Source: an uncultured Bryobacterales bacterium (GTDB taxonomy: Bacteria > Acidobacteriota > Terriglobia > Bryobacterales > UBA6623). From it: a DNA stretch of 64,000 bases. Made by a program: the position numbers and the translations under genes. The notes under the pieces are model-generated. The model was not told where the DNA came from and did no database searches. It saw only the letters and a list, made by a program, of their open reading frames with translations. Where the stretch lies: positions 1-64,000 of the forward strand of contig CATOTH010000003.1 of NCBI GenBank assembly GCA_951813065.1, read 5' to 3'. Positions 63,571 to 64,000 of the stretch are shown in pieces; positions within the stretch are counted from its first letter, which is position 1, and each line of letters starts with the position of its first letter.

Positions 63571-64000
63571 ATGTCGCCCTATCTCCTGATTCCGGTCCTT
63601 CCCCTCTTGGCGGCATTGGTTCTCGCCTTGGGCGGCCGTCGCTTGGGCGAGCGGAGCCACCGAGTTGGAATCCCGGCCGTCGCCGGGTCGTTCGGCCTCT
63701 CGATCGCCGCACTGGCCGAGGTTGCGAGTCGCGGGCCGATCTCCGTCCCGCTGTACCGCTTGCTCGACGTGGGCAACCTCGCGGTCAGCGTCGGCCTCTA
63801 TGTCGACCAACTGACGGTGTTGCTGCTGCCCCTAGTCACGGGCGTCAGCTTCGTCGTGCACGTCTACTCGTCGAGGTACATGACCGGCGACCCGCGGTAC
63901 CGGCGGTTCTTTGCCGTCATGGCCCTCTTCACCTTCGCCATGACGATGCTGGTGATGAGCAACAACCTACTCGTCACCTACATGTGCTGGGAAATCATGG
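63571..64000 (+). CDS. NuoL/DabB/MrpA-like proton-conducting subunit, cut by window end
   Basis: The first 143 codons only. YVDQLTVLLLPLVTGVSFVVHVYSSRYM then YRRFFAVMALFTFAMTMLVMSNNLLVTYMCWEIM is the NuoL N-terminal signature with the lysine/glutamate TM5 start. It could be DabB, the membrane partner of DabA, or an MrpA N-terminal half; the missing rest would decide. ATG at 63571, 45 bp after mrpD. Confidence 0.85.
   Translation, partial: MSPYLLIPVLPLLAALVLALGGRRLGERSHRVGIPAVAGSFGLSIAALAEVASRGPISVPLYRLLDVGNLAVSVGLYVDQLTVLLLPLVTGVSFVVHVYSSRYMTGDPRYRRFFAVMALFTFAMTMLVMSNNLLVTYMCWEIM

Overview
The window reads as chromosomal DNA of a high-GC Gram-negative bacterium. An Acidobacteriota member (Bryobacter/Solibacter-like) is the best guess; Planctomycetota or Verrucomicrobiota are the main alternatives. 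The clues are two planctomycete-type cytochrome c (PSCyt1/DUF1549/DUF1553) plus DUF1501 gene pairs, a secreted protein opening with an acidobacterial-style TIGR03437-like region, FG-GAP and PQQ beta-propellers, lpxD (outer membrane lipid A) and an NtrY/NtrX pair. The assignment is inferred from gene content, not from a marker gene.

Layout. 1-8.1 kb is a mobile, degenerate region: an IS66-type transposase cut by the window edge, a fragment of a DruA-like (DUF4338) gene, an IS1380-type element whose transposase has an in-frame stop, an AT-rich cupin/4-TM membrane gene bracketed by a perfect 15-bp inverted repeat, a three-gene secreted/membrane operon with an ankyrin protein, a tyrosine recombinase next to core-site-like palindromes, and a truncated second recombinase. 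8.1-19.5 kb carries an SLC12-like permease, sufE, a calcium-type FG-GAP protein, a MatB-like acyl-CoA ligase, a GNAT enzyme and the first PSCyt/DUF1501 pair. 19.6-21.8 kb is a complete insertion sequence whose transposase is fused to a DruA-like domain; terminal repeats and a 10-bp target duplication are both visible.

21.8-36 kb holds kdgK, a uvrB-coaBC-family-4 UDG group, a VapBC-type toxin-antitoxin pair, a second PSCyt gene and its DUF1501 partner, separated by a divergent ARPP-1/NrtR locus with palindromic operators, and a family III CoA-transferase. 36-48.3 kb holds ntrY-ntrX (with a changed GAFTGA loop), a cytochrome c/copper monooxygenase-like exported protein, a MATE exporter, and a PQQ dehydrogenase, cytochrome c, propeller and ubiX group. 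48.3-55.2 kb holds small enzymes, a complete IS1595-type element with an 8-bp target duplication, and a compact glycosyltransferase, prepilin peptidase and lpxD operon.

55.3-64 kb is the most striking block: one tight operon encoding a SulP anion transporter, a DabA (DUF2309) inorganic-carbon subunit, and an Mrp-type antiporter module in the order E-F-G-(A C-terminal domain)-B-C-D, followed by a NuoL/DabB-like subunit cut by the window end. I infer a cation-coupled system for bicarbonate/CO2 uptake. The antiporter gene order is that of the archaeal Mbh/Mbx membrane modules.
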